A stretch of DNA of 64,000 nucleotides from Cudoniella acicularis (Eukaryota > Ascomycota > Leotiomycetes > Helotiales > Helotiaceae). Below the pieces are notes generated by a model, which saw nothing but the letters and a program-made list of their open reading frames with translations, was not told where the DNA came from and made no database searches. Location of the stretch: contig JAAMPI010000021.1 of NCBI GenBank assembly GCA_013054445.1, forward strand, positions 32,881-96,880, in the 5' to 3' direction. Position 1 is the first letter of the stretch. Each line of letters opens with the position of its first letter. A program made the position numbers and the translations under genes. Shown in pieces: positions 12,217 through 23,543 of the stretch.

Positions 12217-12531
12217 CTTGCGTATTGCTGGGTATATTTCTGATGCAAAAGTGTGCTTGTTAGGACAAAAAGTGAATCATGGAGATGTGTTGTTGTAGGA
12301 TCGAGGCTGGTGTGCGGTAGCGGAAGGCTGAGAGAAACAGGAGTGAGGTTGACTAACAACCACAAGCGAAATGTGGGGTAGCTCCGAACTTTATCCAAGA
12401 GCTCTCTGCTCAGCATCAGCTCACAAGCCATTTGCAATCGTCAAACTACAATCCGCCATTGCACACAGGCCTTATTCCATCAATTATACAGCGCCTCATC
12501 CGCAAAACTATCCCCAGAGCCTCAATCCGCA
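12217..12531. promoter_or_regulatory. Shared divergent promoter region
   Basis: The 315 bp between the AP-3 sigma start (-) and the frataxin start (+) must carry both promoters. Open frames that cross it have no family resemblance. Confidence 0.45.
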
Positions 12532-13287
12532 ATGGTTCGCGCCGCTGCAATCACGAAGCTTGCTGGTCGAGCTACACGTCAAGTCAGATCATGCACAGCA
12601 TTCCGCAGCTCAATATCGATTCGAGGCTCCCTCATCCACCAATACGGCATCCCATCAGCCAATTCTAGCCTCCGCGCGGCCCGCTACAAACGACCCGTTA
12701 CTTCTCCATTAGCAGGTCCTACTCGAAAGGTCTATCACCAGAGACCGAAAATCCAACCCCGAAAGAATCCGAGCCGAATAGTAATATCGCCGCGTCAGCA
12801 CCAGTAGACCTGACAATTGAGGAGTACAATGAGCTGAGTGATCAATACATGGATGCTCTGGTGGAAAAGCTAGAGCAATTGCAGGAAGAGGATGAAGAAT
12901 TTGATGTTGAATACAGCGTATAGTCTTTCCCATTTCCCTGGGTTTCTAGCTCGCTTCGAGGAGCCGCCTTTACTAGGGGTTCAATGCTAATGTATACTTT
13001 TTACTGTGCAGGCTGGGGTTTTGACAGTTGTAATTCCTGCGACCGACGGTACCTATGTTATCAACAAGCAGCCGCCGAACAGGCAGATCTGGCTTTCGTC
13101 TCCGATATCTGGGCCAAAACGATACGACTTTGTTATGACAAGCGAAGGCCAAGATGCGAAGGAAGGCACAGGATCTGGACAGTGGGTTTATCTACGTGAC
13201 GGTTCTACTCTGAACGATTTGTTGCAAACGGAGATGGGAGTCGACATGTCTGATCCATATTCACCAGTACCACACCTAGGAGAATGA
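12532..13287 (+). CDS. YFH1: Frataxin, mitochondrial iron-sulfur assembly factor; apparent frameshift in presequence
   Basis: Frataxin regulates cysteine desulfurase and iron delivery for Fe-S cluster synthesis in the mitochondrial matrix. The mature domain is clear: [16 protein letters not shown], the acidic helix [11 protein letters not shown], then after a 94-nt intron (12918..13011, CTAAT branch) [34 protein letters not shown] and [12 protein letters not shown]. The ATG at 12532 starts a basic mitochondrial presequence ([17 protein letters not shown]). That frame does not reach the mature domain: near 12685-12705 it must shift so that [12 protein letters not shown] is read. No phase-compatible GT..AG intron fits. 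A base missing from the assembly near the AAA or CCC runs at about 12688-12696, or a real mutation, would explain it. With one base restored the protein is about 220 aa. Confidence 0.88.
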
Positions 13288-14044
13288 AGGTAGAACGCAG
13301 TTTCGATTGGTTGATGCACTATACACAGTGACAGAGATGTTTTGGCAAGTCGCCGATTTGTAAAGATTTCTCAAGAAAGGGGAATTCATCCAGGAAATGA
13401 ATATCATGTTTTGTGCAGGAAAATGGACATTAGGAGTTGTAGTTCTTCTGAGTGGTCGTCCCAGCAGGTTTTCAGCACGGATAAACTTGCAAAATCTGTA
13501 AAGTTTCAAGTCCTCAGGTCCTTCACTGAGTCAAAGTGATAAATGCACAATTCGGCGCTGTAAAAACTCGCTCGAATAAACCTAGCCCTGTTCTCCGTAT
13601 TGTTAACTGGTTCAGGGTTGTATCCGGCCGAATGGCGGGAAATGGACTCGGTAGATGTCGCATATGGACTGGTAGGTGCTTCTGGACGCGCGAGGCGCTG
13701 TGCCCTAGACACCTTCGCTCACCCGCCGCGCCTCCTGCAGCTTACTTTTCTGACACTAACAAATCCGTTTTGATTTGCAGGGAACAACGTCAATTGACCT
13801 GTTTTTTGCACGTCTACGTCGCGGCCAGACCGTGTAGTTACGATGATGCCAAACAGAATCCCTCCCCCACCATGTCGCCATTTTCTCTCCCACGTCCTCG
13901 TCTGCGTACAGGAGGGTTTTAGATTGGTTGTATAGACGGCGATGGCTTGCGATCGGCGGCTCTTCCTTCCCCGCTGCATATCGCGCAAAGTTGTGATTGT
14001 TTACCATCGTGCCAAAGTTCTTTAAGGTTGTCCTCCACCTGGCT
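13288..14044. other. Intergenic region between convergent genes
   Basis: About 750 bp between the convergent frataxin and DPH3 genes. Open frames exist on both strands but have atypical composition and no family resemblance. Probably 3' UTRs. Confidence 0.45.
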
Positions 14045-14368
14045 TTACGCTGCCACGGCCATAGGTGCGGCCTGCTCTTCCGCCGGTTCCTCCTCTGGCT
14101 TGGGAAGGTCATCCTATGTAGGCAACGAGGTCAGCAGCCAGCTCCTGTCCATGCATGGCGGTTGGATATACATCTCACATACCACTTCAAATATGACTCG
14201 GATCATGAGGCTACAGCTCGGACACACCGCTATGTCTTCCTTATCGCGCAAGTCGGCCAGCGCGATCTCGAAGCGATCGCCGCAGGGGCAAGGGTAATGG
14301 TAGATTTGCAGGGTGGAATCAAAGGTCATGTCTTCGATTTCAATTTCATCGTATATGTTTTCGGCCAT
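14045..14368 (-). CDS. DPH3: Diphthamide biosynthesis protein 3 (CSL zinc finger)
   Basis: Exon 1 is 14368..14183 (62 codons) and exon 2 is 14113..14045. Intron 14182..14114 (69 nt) has a CTGAC branch and GTATGT donor. The product is 84 aa, the normal size for DPH3/KTI11. The start [14 protein letters not shown] is the conserved family N-terminus; an in-frame Met further upstream (14542) is ignored for that reason. The four zinc ligands are in CPCGDRF and [12 protein letters not shown], the CSL-type rubredoxin-like finger. DPH3 donates electrons to the radical enzyme Dph1-Dph2 for diphthamide on elongation factor 2, and also serves Elongator-linked tRNA modification. Exon 2 supplies the short acidic tail. 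Confidence 0.95.
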
Positions 14369-15823
14369 GGCTGGAATCAGAACGATGGGGGCGAAGTTGG
14401 GGGAATGGCGTAAGTTTTTAGAAGCAGAGGGATGGTTTCGCCAGAGGAATCGAAAATCTATGTGAAGTGTACGTAAAGTTTTGTAAATTGCAAGGCAGTG
14501 AAGGTTTTTAGGAGTCTTGGCATTTGCATCTGCATTTGCCACCAGTGTCTAGATACGGAGTAGGCACTAGGCGGGCACTAGGTAGCCTCGGACTAAAAGG
14601 GCAGCTAAAGGCAGCCTAAATATAGTCTAAACAAACGCTCAAGTCTTCTATACGAGTTTACCTAGGCATGCGCACGCTCAACTTTCGATATACAAGCCTC
14701 TTAATAACACGATCTACTATTCCAAAGTGCTAGTATTTGCAGTGCAGCAAGATGACCGCATCGTTTACACCGTCCGGAGTGCGCATGGCCACGAATACCG
14801 CTCTGCCTAGGGCTGATCCGTTTGAGGTAGCCTTGCATGCAGGTGCTGACACCAGAGATGTTTATGTAAGCGCTCACCCTGGTGTGGGCGTTATTTGATT
14901 GTTGGTCCATGCTTGACGCTGGCTTTCAGCCCTACCTCCTCTTCACTCGTGCCAAGGTCTTCTGCGGACCATTGGCCATCCTCTCCCCCTCCTAATTCAC
15001 GTCAAGAACACGCCTTGATTGGCCCAATCGAGGCTTGGACTGGTGGAAGATAGGCATTAGGGATTAGGCCGTAGGCAGTCGATATTAGAGCCGATGGAGG
15101 ACTGGCGGACTGAATCGCGGTAGGATTGTGCACGGGCATCTCAACCAGCATGGGAGCATCACAACCAATATATTCTAGAATGCTTTACCAAAATTTGTAC
15201 AGCCTCGTTCTCCTTTCGCTTCTCGGTAGTCGAGCGATGTCCCCTGAGCTAGTATAGTCCCACTGCAGTCCCACTGCAGACCTACACTGTCTTGTTTAGG
15301 CCTGCCTTCGAGGCGTCGGGACAAGGATGCCTCGTGGAGTCCTGGGTGTTGTGGGTGTTGTCGACCGCACCATCAGACCATGCATGTCCCCTTTGTCCCC
15401 TAGCCACCTTGGCCCCTTCACCAAGGTCCTCTTGGTCCCCTCCGCCCTATGTCCTGCCGCTGCCGTCAAGTGCCCACCTTAGCACCGTCAACCCCAGCAG
15501 CGGTTCCTGCACAGAATTCCCCTAGTCACCCACTCACCCAGTCAATTTGTCACCTAGTCACTTCGTCTCAGCCTAGGATTCTTCCTGCTATGAAACTTGG
15601 CCTCGCCATTGGCAATATTAGAAGCATCTTGCTCAGTATATTCGCGCCTGAGTGCCTTGCAACTCCAATACACTCGGCGTGGGATCAGATCCAGTGGCTA
15701 TATATCTCCTTGGTCGATCTAAAGCTTTCCATAATGCTTCCTTCTTCTCTGCAGCCACAACCAGATTCTCGGGTCCACATTCTTCTTCAACGGAAACACA
15801 AGAGACAAGTTCGACAATCCAAA
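14369..15823. other. Intergenic region upstream of the Zn2Cys6 regulator
   Basis: About 1.45 kb with short imperfect internal repetitions (for example GGGCACTAGG-type motifs near 14555-14585 and CCCACTGCAG twice near 15260). No gene was recognised. It probably includes the regulator's promoter. Confidence 0.4.
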
Positions 15824-17641
15824 ATGAATGACAATACGCTTAAGCCCCCCGCCCCGACTAGGAAGCGGGCATCAACCCCTCGGAGCAGAAATGGATGCAT
15901 TACGTGCAAGTAAGTCGCCCCCAGCAAACGGGGTTGAAGTGGAAGTGCACGATGTCCTGGCTTCGTACTGATGAGCCTTTCTCTCTAGGATCAGGAGACT
16001 CAAGTGCGGAGAAGAGCGTCCTGGTTGCGTGCGCTGCTTCAAATCCGGCTGGCAGTGCGACGGGTATGAACACACTGGCGAGAGTTCTTCCTCGAGTGCG
16101 GGGCCCAGTAGTGCTTCGAATAGCCAACTCTCACGTCTGCTTCCGCGGGACTCTCATTCCCCCAGTCCATCTTCGAGGTCGCGATCCAGATCGCCGGGAC
16201 AGCCACTCTTGACCAGTTACAGTCCGCAAATGCCGGCTCAGCTCGATCAGGAAGAACGACGGTATTTCCAGTGCTTCATTGAAGAGAGCTGTGTCAACCT
16301 CCAGGAAGGCGACGTGTACTTTTGGAAAGATGCCGCGATTCAAGCAAGCCACACGACAGCGTGTGTTCGCCATGCTCTTGTAGCCATCGGTGCTCTTGCT
16401 AGGAGCACGCAGAAAACGGCCAACGGCCATCATTTCATGGACGCCGCGCTGGGCGTTCATCGTGAATTCGCACTCCAGCAGTACCAGAAGGCTCTCGGTG
16501 AGCTTCGCGAGGCCATTTCGACCCAGGAGAACGGGGATGCTTCTCAGAGCACTCTTCTCTCGTGCCTCGTTCTGGCTTTTTTTGACAACTTCATTGGCAA
16601 CAGCGGCTTTGCAGCACAACACATCCGCTACGCGCGAAAGGTCCTGTACAACATTTCTGAGAACTTGAGGATCCCTCAATCAGACCCAACCTCCGACACC
16701 CCAAATCAAAAGATTACCCGCCTGTTTTTGAAACTGGACATGCAAGCTCTTTTTTTCAATGGGTATCGACGAAGATCGGGCCGTAGTCCTGATGGAACCC
16801 CACGTTCCCAATATCGCCATCCCGTCACGATTTGACCATGTAGAAGAAGCAAGGAGGTGCAGAGAGCTGATTGTCTGGGAAACCAATATCTTCATCTATC
16901 GAACCTCCTTCGCTAACTTTATTCCGTGGGAGCCTATTCCTCAGTCTGAAGTTAACCTCCGATCGCACTTAATCACACAGATACATTTCTTGCATGCAGC
17001 CATGGAACCACTTATCGCAAGCCAAAGGATTGACCTTAACTGTCACCCGTTAAGAAGACTAGATTCACTGAAATTCGCCTCAATAGCCAAGCTCATTACA
17101 CTAACGCTTTCGCTCAACGCCCCAGAAACTGAGGCCGACACCCTTATGCCATATTTCGAGTACCTCTTTTCTCTGTGTAAAGAAATATTGGACTTTGAAG
17201 CGCGTGTCGATATCACCGCGGGTATGTCTTGAACTTTCTACTCATTTTATCCAAATTTGTCGAGATGTAAATAACAGGAGACTAATTCGCACTACAGATC
17301 ACGAAGTCTACAACTTCGAATCTCGCGTCGTTAGTTACCTTTATCTTATTGCAACGAAATGCCGCAATGGAAACCTTCGCCGTCAAGCAATCAATCTTCT
17401 CCTTTCATCCCACCGCCGGGAATGGATGTTCGATTCATACTTGATGGGTCAAGTAGCAAGCTTCATTGTCAATATTGAAGAGGAAGGCATGGATGAGATT
17501 GGATATATTCCAGAGGAAAAGAGAGCCTGGGGCGAGTCGATGGAACTAGACCTACAAAGGCGAAGAGCGATCGTCAAAGTCCGTGTTGGGAGGAAAGGGA
17601 CTTCGGAATGGGCTGAGAGAGTGACTCAGGTCGATTGGTGA
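15824..17641 (+). CDS. Zn2Cys6 transcription factor with one apparent homopolymer frameshift
   Basis: Exons are 15824..15909, 15989..17221 and 17298..17641. Intron 1 (79 nt) splits the zinc cluster and intron 2 (76 nt) has a CTAAT branch. The cluster is C25-x2-C28-x6-C35-x6-C42-x2-C45-x6-C52 with the usual basic residues, so this is a DNA-binding fungal regulator. A Ser/Pro/Arg linker follows, then an all-helical fungal regulatory domain of the Fungal_trans_2 kind. At the seven-T run 16750..16756 the frame breaks: upstream ends QALFF and the homologous continuation (MGIDEDRAVVLMEPHVPNI) is in the next frame. Dropping one T makes the whole model exactly 554 codons, which argues for a sequencing or assembly error over decay. 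Target genes are unknown. Confidence 0.85.
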
Positions 17642-17930
17642 TGCTCTTTCGGTGGATTTATAATTGAGTCCTAGAATCACTCCAGCATGTCGAAAAGTTG
17701 TCGACTGGATAAGCGTCTTCAAGCGAGCGCTCTTCTCTTTGTTTTTGAGTGGCTATGTTTGCATGGAGTCTACGGGTATAATCATTGCTAGGAGTCTCAG
17801 AAAAGCGCGGATCTTATCTTCGTTTTTTGGTTTGGGTTTTTCTTTAGCAGGTGTTTATGTTCATTGTTTCCAGATCTATTTTCTTGACGCTTGTCTCTTT
17901 CGTCTGTTTTTATGATACCTCAATTTCTCT

Positions 17931-18799
17931 GTATAAAATATTTTCATATGCGATTTCGATATCCCCCCAGAAAGAGAATGGCGAATAGGCTACCCCTGTA
18001 CGTATCACAGTGCGCAACCTCTATCGCCAGGGAAAATCGCAGCGCGAGATCGTCTCGCAGAACTACCCTTCCCCGGCGCACAATAAGACGCATTTTACGC
18101 CAGGAATCGAATCGTCGATTACGTGGAAGGAAAGGCCCGAAGCCTTATATAATGTCTATAAGAGAGATCCGCTGCTATATTCGCCATATATCGAGAGACT
18201 GGCGGAAGGTCATTTGGTCGGACGAAGCTATGTTCGAGGTTGGGAAGAGTGGAAGGATCTGGGTTATACGGCGGGCGGACGAAAAGCGCTGTCCGAGTTA
18301 TATAAAGTCGGTATATAGGTCGCGGAGGTTCTCGGTCATGATGTGGGGGGCTGTCGGGTGGGATTACAAGTCAGAATTGGTCTTCTTGGAAAAGCTTCCT
18401 GAGCGTAAGGGTATTTGCTGGAAGGCGTACCTCGAACAAGTTCTCAAACCTGTTATTTTCCTGCTGTTTGACGAACTCGGGCTAGAGTATATCTTTGTAG
18501 AAGACAGTTCAAAAATGTATTTAGGGAAGGCCCGGCTATTATGACTATAACACGGTATCTGAGGCTTTTCCTGGCCACCTTTTTCGCTAGATTTAAACCT
18601 AATTGAGAAGGTATGGCGCTAGATAAAGGAAGAGCTAAATAAATTGCCCTACGCTCCGAAAAATAAGGAAGATATGTGTAGGGAGATTTAAAAACTTTGG
18701 GACCAGGTGGACCCACGTGACTTCTGGTATTATATAGAGCAATTGACCTGTAAAATCGAGGATGTGATTAAAGTGGGTGGATTAGCTACTGTTAATTAA
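17931..18799 (+). pseudogene. Decayed Tc1/mariner-type transposase
   Basis: Recognisable segments in changing frames: an HTH piece (VRNLYRQGKSQREIV), the linker RRILRQES, the first catalytic Asp block RKVIWSDEAMFEVGKSGR, the strand RRFSVMMWGAVGWD, the second Asp block YIFVEDSSKM, and near 18585-18625 the third acidic block LDLNLIEKVWR followed by TAG. Further in-frame TAA and TAG codons sit where Gln is expected. The reading ends GGLATVN-stop at about 18799. Terminal inverted repeats could not be identified, so the coordinates mark only the transposase relic. It is not expressible as one protein. Confidence 0.8.
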
Positions 18800-20876
18800 T
18801 TCGTACGATCTTCCGATTAAAATAATATGAATTGCAATTAAAGTGAACTTTAAAAATAAGGGGTTTATTTTCATGGTTTTCGCTTAATGGGCCGCTGGTG
18901 GTGGCCCCTACTCTTACAGCAATTCAGAGCGATTACCGACCGTCATTCGGATGTACAGCACGGGCCCGGAAACCCTATTAAAGTCACCGGATGTCGCCGG
19001 ATGCAACAGGGTTGCCGCTGGCTTTCTTACTTCGGCAGGGAATTTAAGGATGCAGCACTGCAGAGGTGGATATTTCTGCCTCAAGCGCTTTCTGTAACAG
19101 CCTCCCCCCCCCCCCCCCCCCCCAATTAGACGAGTTACTTTTTACCGTTCGCAAAAAGCCAGAGAAAATAGTACAAGTCAATAATGTTGACAAAAAAGCG
19201 GGCCGAGTAAGGCAGATAAGATATCATGCATAACTAAAAACTAAAGACTAACGTAGACCGTAAATTTCCTCTTAGGGATACTGGTAACTGTTGGATGCAT
19301 ATACCGCTGACGGTTGGTCGTCAGTTTTAGACACTTTAGCGAACATCCAACATTTGTCACGCACGTCCCGACCCGAGGAACCTGGTACTCGAGTACAAGC
19401 AAGCACAAAGCTAAGAGGGAAATAAACGGCGGCGCGAATGAATTTTCATCGCTCACGACCCCGCCGGAATTTAACGGCTGCGAGGCTGCAATCTTTTCCC
19501 GTGGTGTGGTGGACGACATTTACGAGCTGATTCAGTTCAATATCTACCAAAATGAAAGGCTGAATGACCGAGTAGTGACAGCATTTCGGGCTTTCAGCCA
19601 CCTCCTCCCACCCCGGCTCCGGGAATCCCACCGCCCTGGCATCGGTGACGAAAGAGGCAATATCTTAAGACACTACGGCGCACTGACCGATTGCTTACGT
19701 CCACCGCATGCGTCACCATTTAGAAATTTTCCTTCGCTGTAACCTTACACACACCAATCCTTACCGTGGCAACCTTACTACATACAGTATGCGTGTAGTA
19801 GCTCCACATGAGGTGAGGTATTAACCGGATTGTTGGGTCCACGAGGCTAGGCTAGAGCCTGGGGCACAAACAAAGTCTCCATTCAAATCATGAAGAGAAT
19901 TGCTACGCTGTTTGTAGGGTGGTTTATGAGAGTCATACGAAGAAAAGGCTTTATGATACTAGCTCAAGGCTTGATCTGACTATCTAGTAGGTAGAAGGTA
20001 GGAGACTAATCCTACTTTCTAAATCTACTAAACCGACAGGGGGGGGTCGGAAAACACCAAGTTGGAAAGTATCCTCACATGTTGGTTCGGCGGAACTTTA
20101 GCCCGATCCAACATATATATCTCCGAACAATCACCTGCCTTTCAATTTCCGCCTTGCGGCTGAACGGATTTAAGGGGCTTCTCATCCCGTGACCTTGGAC
20201 ACTCCCACCCTTCCCTCGTCACGTTCTTTCAGGGGTACGGGGCTTTCGCGGAACAACAAGCGACTGCCGGTCTGCAGATCATCTTGAGTGTGGGTGTGGG
20301 TGTGGTGGCTGCATGTAGGAATCTTTTTCCGTTGTGCACGTTTCTAAATTTGCGCAGGGGAGGGGCTGAGCGGCGCTTAACAGACCGCGAGGGTAAATCT
20401 GGCACGATCGCGACGCACACGATTGTTATTAGGGGAGTCATCCCGCCAGTTGTATGTATATTTGGGGGAGGCCTATTTTTTACTCTTCGAGTGAGGGGAG
20501 CCCGACAAATGGTTAGGCTGCTTCATGCGAAGATTAATAGGAATGTGTGCCTCGCTTTTAGAACTTACATGTTTAAAACAAGGTGATGGCGGTGCAGCGC
20601 CCCCCTTGTGATACACTGATACCACTGTATTTTTGTAAAGTTCATGGATGGGATGGTAGGTACCAATATTTCATATCGTGCAGTGCGGCTACTTCGATTC
20701 ATCCAGACGAAATCGATGGTTTTTTTTATCTCCATTCCTAACCTTTTATTTTATTTTTTTGTTAGATGTGCTGCGTGCGGTGATGTGTTTACATACATGA
20801 ATTTCGCTATACATTTTCCACCTTGTTGTGAATCCTCAACAAACTTCCTACCTTCATTCCATTTGCGTGGAGGAGC
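18800..20876. other. Gene-poor region with a 20-base poly-C run
   Basis: About 2.1 kb without a convincing gene. It includes an uninterrupted run of 20 C at 19104..19123. Open frames such as the one around 19314-19742 have no family resemblance. Confidence 0.4.
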
Positions 20877-21719
20877 ATGTTCTCCAATTTCAGTCGTCAG
20901 GAGCCCACCACTACCACCACCACCAACACACAACCGCAAAACCGTGCCATCTCGAGCTCAAGACGCCAACAAGCACTCCCCACTCCCAGCGATCTGGAAA
21001 CCGGAACCGCCGTACAAATACAACGACAGCAGCAGAAAAANTAACCCCTCCTGGCCTCTCCCCCTACGCGTTAGCGGGCGACTAAGAAAAGGAGTCCTCA
21101 ACTACGATCGGCAGCGCAAAATTTTTGATGGGAAGCAAGAAACGGAGTTGTGTGATGGGTTGTTTTGGTATCAGGAGTTTACGGCGAGGACGTCGATGGG
21201 GGTTAGGTTTTCGGGGAGTGAGACGTTTGCGACGGGGTTGTTGAAGTTAAGGACGTGTTTGAGACAGGGGAAATCGAGTGGTTCTTCGTTTTTGCAGCTT
21301 TGGTGAGTGGTGGATTTCCTTATTTTACTATTGAATTTTTTCCAGCGAAACTAAAAATTGGAAGCGGAACTAATTTGGGTGGTAGTATAATTAACACAAG
21401 CGCGGTCTCAAACGACATCCTATCCTGTCCAACGCGCTTTCTCAGCTCAAGTTCCGGAACCCAGAAAGAAATTCTAGCATATCCGCGACTAGCGATCGGA
21501 ATCGAGCTAGAGCAGGCTTGGGGCGGTTTATCAGATTGTGCGTATAAGGCTCTAGAGCGTCCAGAGGAATTGGTGAAAGTGGAGCAGCTTTCGTTGAATG
21601 AGTTTCGGAGACAGTTTCTTGCGCACACTTTTGTGAATTGTAGGTGTAAGGAGTTTGAGGTTGAGGTTGAGTTTGGGAGGGAGGAGGTTGATATTGTTTT
21701 TTTTTCTGAAAGACTCTAG
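20877..21719 (+). other. Possible orphan gene, broken at an ambiguous base
   Basis: An ATG at 20877 opens a protein-like frame (MFSNFSRQEPTTT..., Gln/Thr-rich) that runs to the unresolved base N at 21041. In the next frame coding-like sequence continues past it (GVLNYDRQRKIFDGKQETEL, then DGLFWYQEFTARTSMG). Another open frame covers 21306-21719. No intron that I tested joins them cleanly. I recognise no family. This may be a lineage-specific gene damaged by mutation or misassembly, or chance open frames. Confidence 0.25.
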
Positions 21720-22208
21720 ATAAGTGGTATATTCACTTCTTTTACACGAGATAGAGTCCAGAGTAAAAAGGATCTAATTATAGAAATAAATTTCATAATA
21801 TTCTACAGTATCAGAATAATTATTAGAAGTAAATTAAATCCTGAATTCTACTGAAATATAAGTCTGTGATTCTTAAGCCTAACCGAGTTATAGGTCTCTG
21901 ACCTCTGAATTGAGCCGAAGTACCGATCTGCAATTCCTGAAATTTGCTGAAGTCCGGCTATTAGTGCTTATATAACCATAAGTTAAGACGAAAAGGGATT
22001 CCTATTATAGTATGATCTTTTATAATATTCCACAGTAACAGAATTATTATTCAAGGTATTGTGACTCCTGACAATCTACTAAAGTACTCATTTGTGATTT
22101 CTAATTCTCCTGAGGCATAACAGCAACACAAGCATCAATATGGACCCTTTATCAGCGCACCTAAGAGTCAGCAAACAACATCTGTAACAAATGGACTAGA
22201 ATCACCAC

Positions 22209-22748
22209 TTACTCCTTCGCATCCTCCTCCCACTCACCACCACCCAACTCCTCCACAACAAGCTTCCTCATGGCACTAATAATGCCCTTTGCTATCTCCA
22301 AAACCTCCTCCAAAACCATTCCCTCTGCCCTTGGCAAAACAACCTGAAAAGTGACGGGATTATCCTCCCTCTTGGCCTCAAAGCCCATACGATAGAAGCC
22401 GACGGTCCATCCCTTCGCAGTTCCCTTCAAGACAGACGTGATTGCAACCAAGATTTTCTCTGCCGTGTCGTCGTTGTAGACTTTTCGGACGTGGTTCTCA
22501 AAGGCGTGGGTCGTGGTGGTGATGATGGAGGGTGTGGGGAAGCCCCGGAGCATAGGGGTAGGGAGCCTTAAGACTTGCTTGGGAGGGACGTCGTTGGGGT
22601 CGACGGCATTGGTGGTGTAGATGCACGCAGGGGAGTTGGGGTGGCTGCTGGCCAGGATGGTAAGGTTTGGTATGCCGTAATATGCTTGGGCGTTTTCGCC
22701 GACGAGGTAGGATGCGAGAGCTTGTTGGTTTGTGGTAGATGAAGACAT
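22209..22748 (-). CDS. Uncharacterised 179-aa protein
   Basis: A single uninterrupted frame of 179 aa with a clean ATG (MSSSTTNQQALASYLVGENA) and stop. There is no signal peptide or membrane segment. The sequence looks like a small soluble alpha/beta protein: hydrophobic strands such as PNLTILASSH and VTFQVVLPRAEG alternate with a helix (LEEVLEIAKGIISAMRKLV), and the tail is acidic (GGGEWEEDAKE). I do not recognise a domain. Its upstream region holds a 145-bp-period direct repeat (23161-23420), so unusual promoter architecture is possible. Length, composition and lack of stops support a real gene. Confidence 0.7.
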   Translation of the reverse strand: MSSSTTNQQALASYLVGENAQAYYGIPNLTILASSHPNSPACIYTTNAVDPNDVPPKQVLRLPTPMLRGFPTPSIITTTTHAFENHVRKVYNDDTAEKILVAITSVLKGTAKGWTVGFYRMGFEAKREDNPVTFQVVLPRAEGMVLEEVLEIAKGIISAMRKLVVEELGGGEWEEDAKE

Positions 22749-23160
22749 TTTCGACGTGATTTTCGACGTGTTTTGGCTTCTTAAGAGAAAGAGGTTGTAA
22801 AAGCTGTCTTAGACGAGCAGAGCTGTAAGGAGAAAGCTTTCGTGGTGTGCGTTGATCTAGGAGATGTAGATGATTCTAGAGTTGTGCACAACCGAGAAAA
22901 TTTTGCAGGAGGGCTTCTTTGCTTCCCCGACAGATCCCCAGTTGGGCTAGTGTGAACCGAGGTTGCTAGCGCTAGGGCTATAGCCTAGGCTTCACTGTAT
23001 ACAAGCATCTATAGGTAGAGTTAGTTCACAGGATTCACTAGTGTAAAACCTCACTCCAATCTCTTGATTATGACTAAACTATCATGTCTTAAGGACATAC
23101 TTAAGACCTCCAACCATTGAATATTGTTCTTCCTCTACATTGAAAAAGTTAGCGATGTAG

Positions 23161-23420
23161 GTGTGAAAGAAGAAGTGTTGCTAAGCTGTAAAGTAGAAGG
23201 GCATTTATAGGTGGGGAGAGACTGTGTCGCTTAGATGTCCCTATTCACTGCTCTTCACAAAGTAGTGTATGACCTTCAATTGTCGGTAATAGGTTGGGAA
23301 TTTAGGTGTGAAAGAATAACTGTTGCTAAGTTGCAAAGTATAGGGGTATTTATAGGCGTAGAGGAAGAGTGTCTAGCTTAGCTACCCCTATTCACTGCTA
23401 TCCACAAGATAGTGTATGAC
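23161..23420. repeat. Tandem direct repeat, two units, 145-bp period
   Basis: Unit 1 begins GTGTGAAAGAA at 23161 and ends AGTGTATGAC at about 23273. Unit 2 begins at 23306 and ends 23420. Shared blocks include GTTGCTAAG, ATTTATAGG, CCCTATTCACTGCT and AGTGTATGAC. Unit divergence is moderate. It lies between the 179-aa gene and the dehydrogenase gene. Confidence 0.8.
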
Positions 23421-23543
23421 AACAACATCTAGGATCCAATACCTAACTTCCTTTTAATTCTTTTCATTTAAACCTTTAACTTATCATTGAATTGCTCTCT
23501 TCTAGTTCAACTCAAGTGCTATACTCACTATTACCCTTTACAT

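Noticed and set aside
13536..14112. Open frames on both strands between frataxin and DPH3
   Set aside because: Composition is unlike the neighbouring genes (Arg/Trp/Cys-rich), no homology is recognised, and the minus frame overlaps DPH3 exon 2 in another phase.
18005..18020. CAGTGCGCAAC, resembling the MITE terminal sequence
   Set aside because: It is coding sequence of the transposase HTH (VRNLYRQG), is not flanked by a matching inverted copy, and the match stops after a few bases.
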